DNA of 64,000 bases from Pseudomonadales bacterium (GTDB lineage: Bacteria > Pseudomonadota > Gammaproteobacteria > Pseudomonadales > Azotimanducaceae), in contig JANQPF010000009.1 of assembly GCA_028285415.1 (NCBI GenBank), positions 372,001 through 436,000 of the forward strand. The letters run 5' to 3'. Of the stretch, positions 7,878-17,426 are shown piece by piece. Numbering within the stretch: position 1 is the stretch's first letter; the number at the start of each line of letters is the position of its first letter. Under the pieces are notes generated by a model. It was not told the origin of the DNA. It made no database searches and saw only the letters and a list, made by a program, of their open reading frames with translations. The translations under genes were made by a program, and so were the position numbers.

Positions 7878-9247
7878 AGCTGCCAGCTCTGTCTGCAGTT
7901 CAATCCATCACCGCACATCGGTTGACCAATGGACTCCGTGGCTCTGATCCACAGCGTGATGAGCTCACGCCGTTCCGAGACCAGGAAGCGATCCGCCTCC
8001 TGCAAACCACGCAGCGCCGTCAGGACATCGAGGTAGTTCTGATCGCCCAGGACGTACCGGTTACGCGCTGCGTTCAGCGCCTGCTGGGCATGACTGCGAC
8101 GTGATGCCAGGGTGGCGATGATTTTCTGCTGCTGCTGATACTGCCACTTGAGCGTTGTCACTTCTTCCAGAGCCGTCAGCCACAGCTCGAGATAGCGCTG
8201 GCGTTCCTCTTCCAACTCATGGAGCGCCCGCGCTTCGAGACCGCGCAGGCGCCCACCGGTAAAAATCGGCACAGCCAGATCCAACCCGTAGCCAACCCAT
8301 TCGGTGGTCACCGCCTTGTCCGCCAGCGAGCTCAGACTGGCGGTAACCTGCAGCGCGGGCAGGCGTTCTGCAAACCGAATCCCGGCACGCGCTGCCGCCT
8401 GGCGCAGGCGCGCGTACCCCGCGCGAATATCCGCGCGGTGACGAATCAGGTCTTCCGGTGTGCCACCAGCAACGTCTTCCGGGGCAGCAGGTACCTCAAC
8501 CCGAGTGACTCGAGACACGGCATCCGGCACCTCACCCAGCAACACGTCCAGGCTCTTTTCGAACACCTCCTGGCGCGTGTCGTTGACGAGCTTCAGCTGC
8601 TCGAGCACCGTCGTCTGCTCGCGCTGCTGATACAGCTCGTTGGCAGGCGCCTGGCCGAGACGGAAGCGCGCTTCGATCAGCCGTTCCAGGTCTCTGCTGA
8701 CCTGTATCTGTGCTGCGAGCAGCAAGCCCTGCGTTCTGAGCTCCACAATCTGATAGTAAGCTTCCGCAATCGATGCGCTCAGCGCCAGCTCGACCGCTTG
8801 ATGCTCAAACCACCGCTGTTCACGAAACTGCCGGGCATCCTCGATCTCGAGCCGCCGCTTACCCCACAAACCGGCATCCCAGCTCAAACCGAGCGCACCG
8901 AGGTCCGTTCGCGTATCGGGGTCTGGTTCCGAAAACTCTCTCACTTCCCGCGTGGCGCTGCCGAACAAAGACGGCCAGCGGGCAGACCGGGCTACGGCCA
9001 GATCCGCTTCGGCTTGCGCCAGTCGCGCCAGTGCAATTTGCGGAGAAGGGCTACTCTCGAGGCCGGCGGAGATCAAACCATGCAGCGCGTCGTCATCGAG
9101 GTCATCCCACCAGGGCGCGATCGTTTTGCGCGGCTCACCGTCTGACAGCGCAGCATCGAGCACCGTCTCCGGCACTATCTGGACGTCCGGCGCGGAGACG
9201 CAGCCGGCAACCGCAAAGAACGCCGTCACCAGCGCGAGCGCTCTCAA
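7874..9247 (-). CDS. Outer-membrane efflux channel lipoprotein (TolC/NodT family)
   Basis: A 457-residue outer-membrane factor with a lipoprotein signal (FFAVAGC, acylated Cys at residue 16). Two long helical-hairpin repeats typical of TolC-type channels are visible: one around LARLAQAEADLAVARSARWPSL, the other around YARLRQAAARAGIRFAERLPAL. Such proteins form trimers that give an RND pump a path through the outer membrane. It starts with TTG overlapping the RND gene's stop (TTGA) and its own stop overlaps the SnoaL start. The tight packing says that the three pump parts are made together. Confidence 0.9.
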   Translation of the reverse strand: MRALALVTAFFAVAGCVSAPDVQIVPETVLDAALSDGEPRKTIAPWWDDLDDDALHGLISAGLESSPSPQIALARLAQAEADLAVARSARWPSLFGSATREVREFSEPDPDTRTDLGALGLSWDAGLWGKRRLEIEDARQFREQRWFEHQAVELALSASIAEAYYQIVELRTQGLLLAAQIQVSRDLERLIEARFRLGQAPANELYQQREQTTVLEQLKLVNDTRQEVFEKSLDVLLGEVPDAVSRVTRVEVPAAPEDVAGGTPEDLIRHRADIRAGYARLRQAAARAGIRFAERLPALQVTASLSSLADKAVTTEWVGYGLDLAVPIFTGGRLRGLEARALHELEEERQRYLELWLTALEEVTTLKWQYQQQQKIIATLASRRSHAQQALNAARNRYVLGDQNYLDVLTALRGLQEADRFLVSERRELITLWIRATESIGQPMCGDGLNCRQSWQL

Positions 9248-12200
9248 ACCGCCACCCCACCATCCCCCGCCGGCGGCACCTCACCTTGGGGCGCGACCCG
9301 CCCGCGCTCCAGGGAAACCACTATGCAGGGCAACAGAATCAGCACCACCGGAATCGAAAACAACATTCCGAAGCCAACCGACACGGCAATCGGTCGCATG
9401 GCGGCGGCCTGGATGGACGTGGTCAACATGAGCGGCGCAAGACCAACCAGCGTCGTGACGCTGGACAGAACGATGGGACGGAAGCGATCGCGCACTGCGG
9501 CGACCATGGCCGCCTCTGGCGTCGCGCCTGTTTGCAGCCCTTCCGTGTAACGCAGGTGCAGCAACAAACCGGCGTTGATGACGAGACCGCCAAGCGCAAG
9601 CAGTCCGAGAAAGCTTGCCGCGCTGAGGTCGATGCCAAGGAGGATGTGCCCCAGCAACGCCCCGGTGGCACTCAAGGGAATGGTCGCAAGCAGGAGAGCA
9701 CTGTGACGCAAACTGCGTGCATAGGCGCCTATGAGCACAAAAATGGCAGCGAGAACGCCAACGGTCGCAAGCATGAGGCTCGACTCCGTCTCGGCATCTT
9801 CGTCTGTATCAATCGCTTCGTCCCAGGTTTTGAGACCGGGGAACTGCGCTTCCAGATCCGGCAGAAGCTTTTCACTGACAAGATCGTCAACGAGACCTGG
9901 CGAGGTAACGCGCCTGTCAATGGAGGCCTCAACGCGTTCTATGCGCTGGCCGTCGATGCGCCTGAGCTGCACCGCGCCGCGTTCCCAGTGGATCCTGGCA
10001 ATATCGCCCAGCGCCGCCTGACGGCCTTCGCTGGAGGTCAGAATGAGACCACTCAAATCCGGGAGCACCTGTGAATCTCCATGGTCGCCCCTGATCATCA
10101 CGCGCACTTCGTTGGTACCGCGCGTGAGGCGCGTCGCTTCCAGCCCGTCGAGTTGGGCCCTGAGACGGCTGGAGATTTCAGACTCGTCGAAGCCCAGAGC
10201 CCGGCCCGCCATGGTGAGCTCAAACCGAACCTCCGATCGAAAGGCGTTGCCGCTATAGGAAATCTGGCCGACACCGCCTATTTCCTGCAGCCTGCGCACC
10301 AGCAACTCCGCGGCGCTGCGGCTGACGGCAGAGTCCGCGTGGGCAATCTCCACGGTAATGTCCCGACCGTCTCCCGGCCCCTGCAGATAGTCGATGGAAA
10401 GCTGGGTGAGCTTGGCAGGCTGTCCGATCAGATCGCGCCACTGCGCGGCAAACTCACCGGTGGTAAACGGCCGTTCCGCGGGCGGCACGAGGCTGAACGT
10501 GACCGATCCCTGGTGGCTGGCTGGCGAGCCCAGCTGCATGTAGATCCCTTTGATGTCCGCCTCATCACCCAGCTTCTCGAGCACCTGATAGCCCAGCCGC
10601 TCAATCTCGTCCGCCATGCCATCCACCTGGCTGTCAGAGGCGCCGGGATTGAGCGCATAAATCGCGGAGACCTGCTCGCTCTCGAACCCCGGCTGCAGCG
10701 CAATGGGGATCCGTCCGCTGGCTACCCAGCTCACTATACCGGCGGCAATCAGCAGGCCCACGGCAATGACCAGCCCGCGATTGGCAAGGCACGACTCCGC
10801 CCACGGCACAAAATAGCCCTCCCGCAGACGTTCGAACCGCTGCTGCACCCAGCGCTGCTTCCGACCGGTATCGGAAGCAGTTTCTTTGCTGTAGGCCAGG
10901 TGCGCCGGGAGAATCCACAAAGCTTCGGCCAGAGAAATGAGAAACACGCAGGTGGTCACCACGGGGATGGCCAACAGAAACAAGCCCAGCTCGCCGGGCA
11001 TGAAGAAAATGGGCGTAAACGCGATGATGTTCGTTGCGATGGCAAGCGATATGGCGGTGCTGAAGCGCGCGAGCGTATCCGCTGCCGAGTCCAGCGGCGT
11101 CATGCCCGCCTGCATGCCCGAGTAAATCGACTCTCCAATGACCACCGCGTCGTCGACCACCACCCCGATGACAATGATGAATGCAAAGACGGAAATGAAG
11201 TTGATGGTGTACGGCGTCATGGCAAATAGAGCCACCCCGCCCAGCATGGCAACCGGGAGACCAACCGCCACCCAGAAGGCGACCCGCGCTTCGAGCACCA
11301 GAAATAGGAGTATCAACACAAGCGCCAGACCAATGAGCGCGCTATCTGCCAGGATGCCTACCCGATCGGCAAAGCTTTTTGCGTCGTCGTCGAAGATGAC
11401 GGCACCGCCGGCCGGCATTTCCGCCTCAATTTCAGCCAGCAATTCACGAACGCTTTCCGACACTTCGCCGGGGCTCGCCACGCCCGAACCGAAGACGTTC
11501 ATCATGACGCCGAGGGAACCGTTGATGCGATAGCGCTTCCCATGCGGGCGGAATCCATTCTCGACGGTGGCTATCTCCGCCAGTGTCAGGGGTACGCCCG
11601 TTGGCGATTCGACGATCGCAATGTCTGCAAACTCGTGCGCGTACTGCCGGTCGAGCCCCGTCGCCAGGCCGTACTCACCCGTGGAGCTACGGATCGCACC
11701 GCCGGAAAGCTCAAAAGACGCCCGCCGAATGCGTTCCGTGACGTCACGCAGCGAGATACCAAAGAGGCGCGCACGTTCCGGGGACACGCGCACCGCAATT
11801 TCAGGCTCACCGGCACCGTCGACTTCCACCTGTCCAATCGCGGGCAGGCTCAGCAACCGTTCCCTGGCAAGCTCGGAGAAGGTGTGCAGCTCAGCCTGCG
11901 ATTCGAAACCGTAGAAACCGAGCTCAATGTCCTCACCGTCATCCCGTACCTGAATGATGGTGGGCGGTTCCAGATCGGCGGGCAGAGCGCTGAGGCCGTC
12001 GATGGCACTTCGGATCTCGTCGAGCGTGCGCTGCGCATCCGCGCCGTCCTCGAGCATGACAAAGATGTTGGCACCGCCCGATTGAATTTCACTCACGATC
12101 GTGTGGATATCCCGAAGCGTATCGATGCTCTGCTCCATCGGCTGCACCACTTGAGCTTCCACCTCCGAAGCCGTGGCCCCGCGAAACTCGGCGCGGATCT

Positions 12201-12348
12201 CAATGGTGTCGAGCACCGCGGTCGGGAAAACTTCCTGGCGCATGTTGAAGACGGCAATCACACCGCCGATGAGGAACACCCACATGAGCAGGTTCGCTGC
12301 AGTGGGATTGTGCAGAAACCAGAAGCCCACCGACTGACGCCCGGCCAC
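9244..12348 (-). CDS. RND efflux pump, inner-membrane transporter (HAE1-like)
   Basis: A 1034-residue RND transporter with twelve expected membrane helices and two large periplasmic loops. The first helix (ANLLMWVFLIGG), the TM4 motif IGVVVDDAVVIGES with the proton-relay aspartates D399 and D400, and the second-half VGLAPLMLTTS segment identify it. The family exports drugs, detergents, lipids or metals by proton antiport. The divergent sequence and the lack of heavy-metal-type signatures favour an organic substrate, not determined. It begins with GTG directly abutting the membrane-fusion gene's stop, and its stop overlaps the channel gene's start. Confidence 0.93.
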   Translation of the reverse strand: MAGRQSVGFWFLHNPTAANLLMWVFLIGGVIAVFNMRQEVFPTAVLDTIEIRAEFRGATASEVEAQVVQPMEQSIDTLRDIHTIVSEIQSGGANIFVMLEDGADAQRTLDEIRSAIDGLSALPADLEPPTIIQVRDDGEDIELGFYGFESQAELHTFSELARERLLSLPAIGQVEVDGAGEPEIAVRVSPERARLFGISLRDVTERIRRASFELSGGAIRSSTGEYGLATGLDRQYAHEFADIAIVESPTGVPLTLAEIATVENGFRPHGKRYRINGSLGVMMNVFGSGVASPGEVSESVRELLAEIEAEMPAGGAVIFDDDAKSFADRVGILADSALIGLALVLILLFLVLEARVAFWVAVGLPVAMLGGVALFAMTPYTINFISVFAFIIVIGVVVDDAVVIGESIYSGMQAGMTPLDSAADTLARFSTAISLAIATNIIAFTPIFFMPGELGLFLLAIPVVTTCVFLISLAEALWILPAHLAYSKETASDTGRKQRWVQQRFERLREGYFVPWAESCLANRGLVIAVGLLIAAGIVSWVASGRIPIALQPGFESEQVSAIYALNPGASDSQVDGMADEIERLGYQVLEKLGDEADIKGIYMQLGSPASHQGSVTFSLVPPAERPFTTGEFAAQWRDLIGQPAKLTQLSIDYLQGPGDGRDITVEIAHADSAVSRSAAELLVRRLQEIGGVGQISYSGNAFRSEVRFELTMAGRALGFDESEISSRLRAQLDGLEATRLTRGTNEVRVMIRGDHGDSQVLPDLSGLILTSSEGRQAALGDIARIHWERGAVQLRRIDGQRIERVEASIDRRVTSPGLVDDLVSEKLLPDLEAQFPGLKTWDEAIDTDEDAETESSLMLATVGVLAAIFVLIGAYARSLRHSALLLATIPLSATGALLGHILLGIDLSAASFLGLLALGGLVINAGLLLHLRYTEGLQTGATPEAAMVAAVRDRFRPIVLSSVTTLVGLAPLMLTTSIQAAAMRPIAVSVGFGMLFSIPVVLILLPCIVVSLERGRVAPQGEVPPAGDGGVAV

Positions 12349-13467
12349 CTAACCCTCCGCGACTTCGACCAGCGCCCCGTCGAAGAGGCCAATCGGGCGT
12401 TCGACGATCAGGGCGTCGCCGGCAACGAAGTTATCCTCGACGCTGACGCTCTGACCCTCGATCTCCACCGGGAAAAGCTGATGACGCTGCGCGCGGCCGT
12501 CACGATAAACCCAGATCAGGTTACCGCTGATGATGAGGTCCGCCGGGACGAGGACAAGCGCCCGCTGCTCGTGAGCGACCAACCTTGCCTCCAGATGCAT
12601 GCCGTATGCCCACCCGTTGTGCTCGAGAGGCTGATCGATGCGCACACGCACCGTCGCCAGCCGGGTATCGTCGGTCAGATTCCTGACAATCCCTTCGAAC
12701 GTCCCGACAACCGGCGCCGCCTCCAGATCGTGCACGGGTCGAAGCTCGATCCGATCGATCCCCGCATCAAGGAGACGCACCGTTTTCACAGGGACCTGGA
12801 GCTCAACCACCGCAAAGTCGAGTGGGAAGAGCGTTGCGGTGACTTCTCCCACGGACAACACCTGGCCGGTTATCGCGTTTGCTTCCACAACCGTTGCCGG
12901 CCAGGGCGCTGTGACTGCGGTTCGCTCGAGGGCAAGTCTGGCGCTGTCGAGTTCCGCGCCAATGGCTTTGCGGCGCGCCACCGCTTCGGCGCGCTGCGGC
13001 GCGCGGAGCGCGAGTGGATTCGCTGGCAGTTCTTCGTCGTGGTTTTCCTGCCACGCGGCCCACTCGAGGCGGGCTATTTCGGAACGGCCGGCTTCGATGT
13101 CGATGTTGGCTTCCGCCTGAGCAAGGCGTGCCTCGGCATTGGCAACCGCAATCGCATAGTCACGCTCGTCGATCCTGAGCAGCAGATCTCCTCGAGCCAC
13201 CTGATCGCCCGCCTCCAGATGTTCACTGACCCAGGTGATCTCTCCGGGCACCTGTGTGGTGAGCTGCAGGGATTGTCTCGGCGACAGGACACCAAACGCG
13301 GTAACGGTGTTCCGGGCGACAGTACGGTCGAGCTCGCCGATCGAAACACGAGGCTTCTCATCAGGAAGGCTCGCCTCGAGCGGTTCCGGGCCGGTCAGCA
13401 CAATCAGCACGCACGCGGCAATGCCGACGCAGCATGCCAACCCGATTTTCAAGCGAGACTGTTGCAT
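12349..13467 (-). CDS. RND efflux periplasmic adaptor (HlyD/AcrA family)
   Basis: A 372-residue membrane-fusion protein. It has one N-terminal membrane anchor (residues 8-25), a split lipoyl-like domain (PGEITWVSEHLEAGDQVARG, then later APWPATVVEANAITGQVLS), a coiled-coil hairpin around residues 110-185 rich in Ala, Glu and Arg, and a beta-barrel ending before PADLI. It links the RND pump to the outer-membrane channel in the periplasm. The ribosome site (AGGGG) is unusually close to the ATG. The gene follows the histidine kinase by about 48 bases on the same strand, so pump expression is probably controlled by this two-component pair. Confidence 0.92.
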   Translation of the reverse strand: MQQSRLKIGLACCVGIAACVLIVLTGPEPLEASLPDEKPRVSIGELDRTVARNTVTAFGVLSPRQSLQLTTQVPGEITWVSEHLEAGDQVARGDLLLRIDERDYAIAVANAEARLAQAEANIDIEAGRSEIARLEWAAWQENHDEELPANPLALRAPQRAEAVARRKAIGAELDSARLALERTAVTAPWPATVVEANAITGQVLSVGEVTATLFPLDFAVVELQVPVKTVRLLDAGIDRIELRPVHDLEAAPVVGTFEGIVRNLTDDTRLATVRVRIDQPLEHNGWAYGMHLEARLVAHEQRALVLVPADLIISGNLIWVYRDGRAQRHQLFPVEIEGQSVSVEDNFVAGDALIVERPIGLFDGALVEVAEG

Positions 13468-13515
13468 ACCCCTCAGGGTAGCGGTCGGACGGTTAACGTT
13501 GGGTTAACGCGGGCG

Positions 13516-14847
13516 TCAGAAACGCACCGTTGTCATGCGACCGCGGGGCGCCTCCGTGGTGCCATAGCGCCAGCCAAAGCGTTGGCAGATGAGTGCCACC
13601 AACTCCAGACCCAGACCAAATCCATATTCGTCGTCGGGCTGAACGCTGTCATCCGTGGTGCTCGAGTTCTCGACGGACACTTCTCCGGTTGCCACCGCAA
13701 TCCGCACCGTGCCGTCCGGGGTGTACTGAAACGCGTTCCTCACGAGATTCGACAACACAATGCGGACCGCTGCCGCCGGCGCATTCGTCTCGCCGCTGCC
13801 GTTTATCGTCAAAGAGAAGTCACGCTCGTCCAGCAGATACCTGTAGTGCTCAACAATCCGGTCGAGTTCAGCGCGCAGGTCAATCTGTTCCGACTTCGGC
13901 AGATTATCCGATTGCCGGTTTACCCAGAGCAGCGTCTCCATCAGAAGCTGCACGTCATCGAGCGCGCGGTACTGGCGGACGAACGCCGCCTGTTCAGCCT
14001 CGGAACGCTCCGGCCGATCTGTCAGGCGATCAATGAGCTCGACGTTGGAGGACAGGATGGCAATTGGCGTGCGCAGTTCATGACTGGCATGACGTAGAAA
14101 GAGTTTCTCCTTGGTCACCCCTTCACGCATCCGCTCAAACGCATACTGGATCCGCCGCGCCAACGCATCGAGCTCACGGAAACGCAGGTTCGGCAGCTCA
14201 GCATCAACATTTTCAACGCTTTGAGCATCGCTCCACGCATTGAGCTTGCGCACCGGCGCTGCGACGGTGCGTACCAGCAGGATGAAGACAAGCAGCAACA
14301 ATCCCGAAAACAGGCTGCCAATCGCCACTGCAAACTGGTCGGTGAATTCCAGCTCCTCGTATATTCCCTCGGTCCCTACAACGCCATGAACGAGGTAGAG
14401 CCATTCACCGGTCTGTAGCTCGTAGGGGTACAGGAAGATGAGCTCACAGGTTCCTTCCGGGCAGAAATCGAACGTATCGATCGTAAACTGCTTCCTGTCG
14501 AAGGCGTCGAAGTCCAAATTGGTATAGTGCAATACCTCGCCGTGCCTCAACCTGCGCACCGGGAATACGCTCAGAACGTGCGCCGGAATGTCAGAGAGAT
14601 CAGAGTATCCGGCAAGGCTTGGACCCGCCGGCAGTTCCGGCATCTCGCCCGCAATCGTCTGCTCCTCGTACGTCTGCGCGGTGCGCTCCAGGAAGAACTG
14701 AGTCCGCAAGTCGATGCCAATTTCCAGGTAGTACTCCATGAGCTCGGTGTAGGCAAATACCAGGACAATTGAGCACCCGGCGAACCAGAGCAGCAGATAG
14801 CGCCGCAGGCTCGGTAACGGTCGCGGCTGTTTTTGAACTTCAGTCAT
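13516..14847 (-). CDS. Sensor histidine kinase
   Basis: A 443-residue membrane sensor. It has a first membrane helix near residues 15-32, a periplasmic sensing region of about 135 residues, a second helix (FSGLLLLVFILLVRTVAAPV), a HAMP-like linker, a dimerisation/phosphoacceptor motif HASHELRTPIA, an N-box NLVRNAFQYTPDG and a G-box FGLGLELVALICQRFGW. I chose the ATG at 14847, which overlaps the response-regulator stop by eight bases, over an upstream one deep in that gene. It phosphorylates the adjacent response regulator. The signal is unknown; the adjacent efflux genes suggest an envelope stress or a toxic compound. Confidence 0.92.
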   Translation of the reverse strand: MTEVQKQPRPLPSLRRYLLLWFAGCSIVLVFAYTELMEYYLEIGIDLRTQFFLERTAQTYEEQTIAGEMPELPAGPSLAGYSDLSDIPAHVLSVFPVRRLRHGEVLHYTNLDFDAFDRKQFTIDTFDFCPEGTCELIFLYPYELQTGEWLYLVHGVVGTEGIYEELEFTDQFAVAIGSLFSGLLLLVFILLVRTVAAPVRKLNAWSDAQSVENVDAELPNLRFRELDALARRIQYAFERMREGVTKEKLFLRHASHELRTPIAILSSNVELIDRLTDRPERSEAEQAAFVRQYRALDDVQLLMETLLWVNRQSDNLPKSEQIDLRAELDRIVEHYRYLLDERDFSLTINGSGETNAPAAAVRIVLSNLVRNAFQYTPDGTVRIAVATGEVSVENSSTTDDSVQPDDEYGFGLGLELVALICQRFGWRYGTTEAPRGRMTTVRF

Positions 14848-15520
14848 TCGGCACGCGAAGCGCAACGCCATGCGTCGCTATCGTCTGGATGAGCTTGGTC
14901 GAAAACGGTTTGTCGACCTGCTGGCGGAGCTTGTGGAGATGCACTTTCAACACGTTTGAATCCGGCATGTCCGTATCACTCCAGATGGCGCTCTGCATCT
15001 TCTCCCGACTGACGACGCTGGGTGACTCGCGCATCAAGAGTTCGAGCAGCTTCCAACAAGTTGGCGTCAAGCTGAGTTCCCGGCCTTCCCGACTGACGGT
15101 TTTCGACGACAAATCCATGACAATTGAACCCACTGAGAGCCTCTGTGCCAGCGAGCTCTTGCGTTTGGCAAGGGCCTTCACACGCGCGGTCAGCTCGCTG
15201 AGCTCGAAGGGTTTGACCAGATAATCATCGGTCCCTGCATCGAACCCAGCGAGCTTGTCTTCCAGCGTGTCTCTTGCGGTAAGCATCAGCACCGGAACGT
15301 CGACACCCTGGTTGCGCAGCGCTTCGCAGACTTCCAATCCACTCATGCGCGGCAAGTTGATATCGAGCAGGATCGTCGAATACTCATTGGTCAGCGCAAG
15401 CTCCAGACCCTGCGGACCGCTCGAGGCGTAGTCACAGACGATGCCCTCGAGGTCAAAAAAAGCGATCACCGTCTCCGCAAGCGAAACGCTGTCTTCGACC
15501 AGTAACGTACGAATGCTCAT
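14840..15520 (-). CDS. OmpR-family response regulator
   Basis: A 226-residue two-domain regulator. The receiver domain has acidic D10, phosphoacceptor D53 (LLDINLPRMSG), T81 and K103 (YLVKPF). The C-terminal winged helix carries SLTPTCWKLLELLM and SNVLKVHLHKLRQQV. The ATG at 15520 starts exactly at the receiver domain; an open frame extends further upstream but shows no domain. It overlaps the kinase gene by eight bases and heads the six-gene efflux operon, so it probably activates its own operon. It is divergent from an SDR gene across 81 bases in which I see no convincing repeat. Confidence 0.93.
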   Translation of the reverse strand: MSIRTLLVEDSVSLAETVIAFFDLEGIVCDYASSGPQGLELALTNEYSTILLDINLPRMSGLEVCEALRNQGVDVPVLMLTARDTLEDKLAGFDAGTDDYLVKPFELSELTARVKALAKRKSSLAQRLSVGSIVMDLSSKTVSREGRELSLTPTCWKLLELLMRESPSVVSREKMQSAIWSDTDMPDSNVLKVHLHKLRQQVDKPFSTKLIQTIATHGVALRVPND

Positions 15521-15601
15521 GCCCGACAGTATAAAGACGACATGCAGGGATAAGTCCAGCTTCGTACAATCGAGCCACATTCTTCGAAGATAAGGTTCGT
15601 C

Positions 15602-16468
15602 ATGGACATCGCCGTTGTTACCGGAACGAGCACTGGCATCGGGCTCACCACATCTCTGCATCTCGCACGGAACGGTTATCGAGTATTTGCCGGCATGCGC
15701 AACGTGGCGAAAGGTGAGGCGTTGCAAACCGCCGCAGCGGAAGAAAATCTTCCCGTCGAAGTCATCCAGCTCGACATTTGCGACCAGGCCTCCGTCGACG
15801 CGGCATTTGCGACCGTGAAAGCCAGCGGTCCCGTCGATGTGCTCGTCAACAACGCAGGGATAGGCGGTGCGAGCCCACTTGAACTCACGCCGGAAGATGA
15901 ACATCGCCAGATGTTCGAAACAAATTATTTCGGAGCAGTTCGATGTATTCAGGCTGTGCTGCCCGAGATGCGCGAACGAGGCTCAGGCTGCATTGTGAAC
16001 ATCACCTCGGCGGTGGGACTGCAGGCGACGCCCAATCAGATTCCGTACTCAGCGTCCAAGTGGGCGCTGGAGTGCCTCGGCGAAGCCCTCGCACACGAGG
16101 TCTATCGATTCGGCGTGCGCGTGGTAAACGTCGAGCCCGGGGTGATCATGACCAACATCTTCGAGAATTCCGCCGAGCAGACGCGCTACGACAAAACCTC
16201 CCCGTATCAGCCGATCATGCGCCGGAACGGCAAAGTGTTTGCGGCAGGGTTCCAGCGCTCGGTCCCGCCCGATCTGGTGGCCGAAGCCATCCTCGACTCG
16301 ATACGGACCGAAAACTACAAGCTCAGGTGGCCAGTCGGTCCTGACGCCGAGGGTTTCATGGCCGCCCGCCATACGGTAGCCGCCGAAGACTGGATTGCCA
16401 TGGGCGCGGACCTATCCGACGAGGAGTACAACGAGAAGTTCAAGGCGTACTTCGGTATAGCGCTCTGA
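15602..16468 (+). CDS. Short-chain dehydrogenase/reductase
   Basis: A 288-residue classical SDR. The cofactor motif TGTSTGIG lies at residues 7-14, LVNNAGIGG near 87-95, and the active-site YSASK (Tyr and Lys four apart) is preceded by INITSAVG supplying Ser. After the catalytic region come VEPGVIMTNIF and a C-terminal extension of the type seen in longer SDRs acting on hydrophobic alcohols or ketones. Substrate unknown. The gene is divergent from the response regulator and faces the HDOD gene, with an 11-base gap. Confidence 0.88.
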   Translation: MDIAVVTGTSTGIGLTTSLHLARNGYRVFAGMRNVAKGEALQTAAAEENLPVEVIQLDICDQASVDAAFATVKASGPVDVLVNNAGIGGASPLELTPEDEHRQMFETNYFGAVRCIQAVLPEMRERGSGCIVNITSAVGLQATPNQIPYSASKWALECLGEALAHEVYRFGVRVVNVEPGVIMTNIFENSAEQTRYDKTSPYQPIMRRNGKVFAAGFQRSVPPDLVAEAILDSIRTENYKLRWPVGPDAEGFMAARHTVAAEDWIAMGADLSDEEYNEKFKAYFGIAL

Positions 16469-16479
16469 TCGATGCGAAC

Positions 16480-17319
16480 TCAACCAAATGAGCTGCGCGC
16501 TTCTTCCACCTGCTCGGTCAGTTTTTCCAGCTGATACGCGTTCATGCTGAGGTCAACGCCTATTTTCGAAAACACCGGCGCGTCTGCCCAGGGTTCGTCG
16601 CAGAGCGGGGTTTCCGGACCCGTGCGATTGAGCAGCAGGAGCGCCGCTGATACGAGGTCAACGTAGTCCACCTCGGTCGTCTGCCTGAGCGGCGACATGT
16701 AGCCTTCGGGCACGCAGATGATCTCCTCGGAGAAATCCCAGCGCGTGAGGATCATTGTGCCGATCGTCGGATGGATGCTCTCGATCACACGATCCAGCAT
16801 TTTGGCATCGTCCAATAGCTGATCGCGCTCTTCAGCCCAGCTTAAAATGGGTAGCACGCCAATGGCGTGTGTGAGTCCTGCGAGCGTTGCCTGATCAGGG
16901 CGCAGATCGGTAAACCACTTGGCCAGAATTGCGCTCCAGGCCGCGGCGTCCGTAGAAGTTTTCCAGATCTCCCGCATTTTGTTGTCGATGAGCTCCGACG
17001 TCGCCTGAAACATCTGCTTCATCGCGAGGCCGGTCACGATGTTGGCCGCCTGGTCCACGCCGAGTCTGCCGATCGCCTGCGCCAGGTCGTCAATGGCACG
17101 CGCGGCCATGAACATCGGCGAGTTGGCAGTTTTGACCAGCTGAGCGGCGAGGCCAACGTCTTTGGAGATGACCTCAGCCAACGAGGCTGCGCTCACGGAC
17201 TTGGACTGCGCTTCATCGCGAATCCGCAACGCCACTTCAGGCAGCGTCGGCAGATCCAGCTCATCTGCCTGCAACGCCTGCCCGATATCCGTTGTTATCT
17301 GTTCTGCCAGTTCCGCCAT
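16480..17319 (-). CDS. HDOD domain protein
   Basis: A 279-residue cytoplasmic protein with an HDOD domain. It opens LPTLPEVALRIRDEAQSKS, continues with SKDVGLAAQLVKTANS (the family's D-P-x-L-x-x-x-L-L-x-x-A-N core), IDDLAQAIGRLG, and a later LAGLTHAIGVLPIL. HDOD proteins resemble HD-GYP phosphodiesterases but lack metal residues and act as signalling scaffolds. No HD or GGDEF domain is fused. I chose the ATG at 17319 because an upstream GTG has no ribosome site, while GGAG lies nine bases before the ATG. A nearby partner is not evident; the next gene on the strand is an MFS carrier. Confidence 0.85.
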   Translation of the reverse strand: MAELAEQITTDIGQALQADELDLPTLPEVALRIRDEAQSKSVSAASLAEVISKDVGLAAQLVKTANSPMFMAARAIDDLAQAIGRLGVDQAANIVTGLAMKQMFQATSELIDNKMREIWKTSTDAAAWSAILAKWFTDLRPDQATLAGLTHAIGVLPILSWAEERDQLLDDAKMLDRVIESIHPTIGTMILTRWDFSEEIICVPEGYMSPLRQTTEVDYVDLVSAALLLLNRTGPETPLCDEPWADAPVFSKIGVDLSMNAYQLEKLTEQVEEARSSFG

Positions 17320-17426
17320 ACCGCTGAGCTCCGAAGTTGTCACTTCAGTATAGACAACGCTCACAGATCGCACGGCAATCGGGTGTCATCGTGAGGGATA
17401 TCCATGCGCCCCCCCGAACCTCGGGT

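Noticed and set aside
11542-14097. An 851-codon open frame on the plus strand across the RND, HlyD and histidine kinase genes
   Set aside because: It is antisense to well-supported genes, has no recognisable domain and reflects GC-rich codon bias. The same applies to long antisense frames at 1264-2835, 8773-10074, 32775-34301 and 42698-44209.
15521-15601. Operator or repeated binding sites for the response regulator between the efflux operon and the SDR
   Set aside because: No convincing direct or inverted repeat is visible in these 81 bases.
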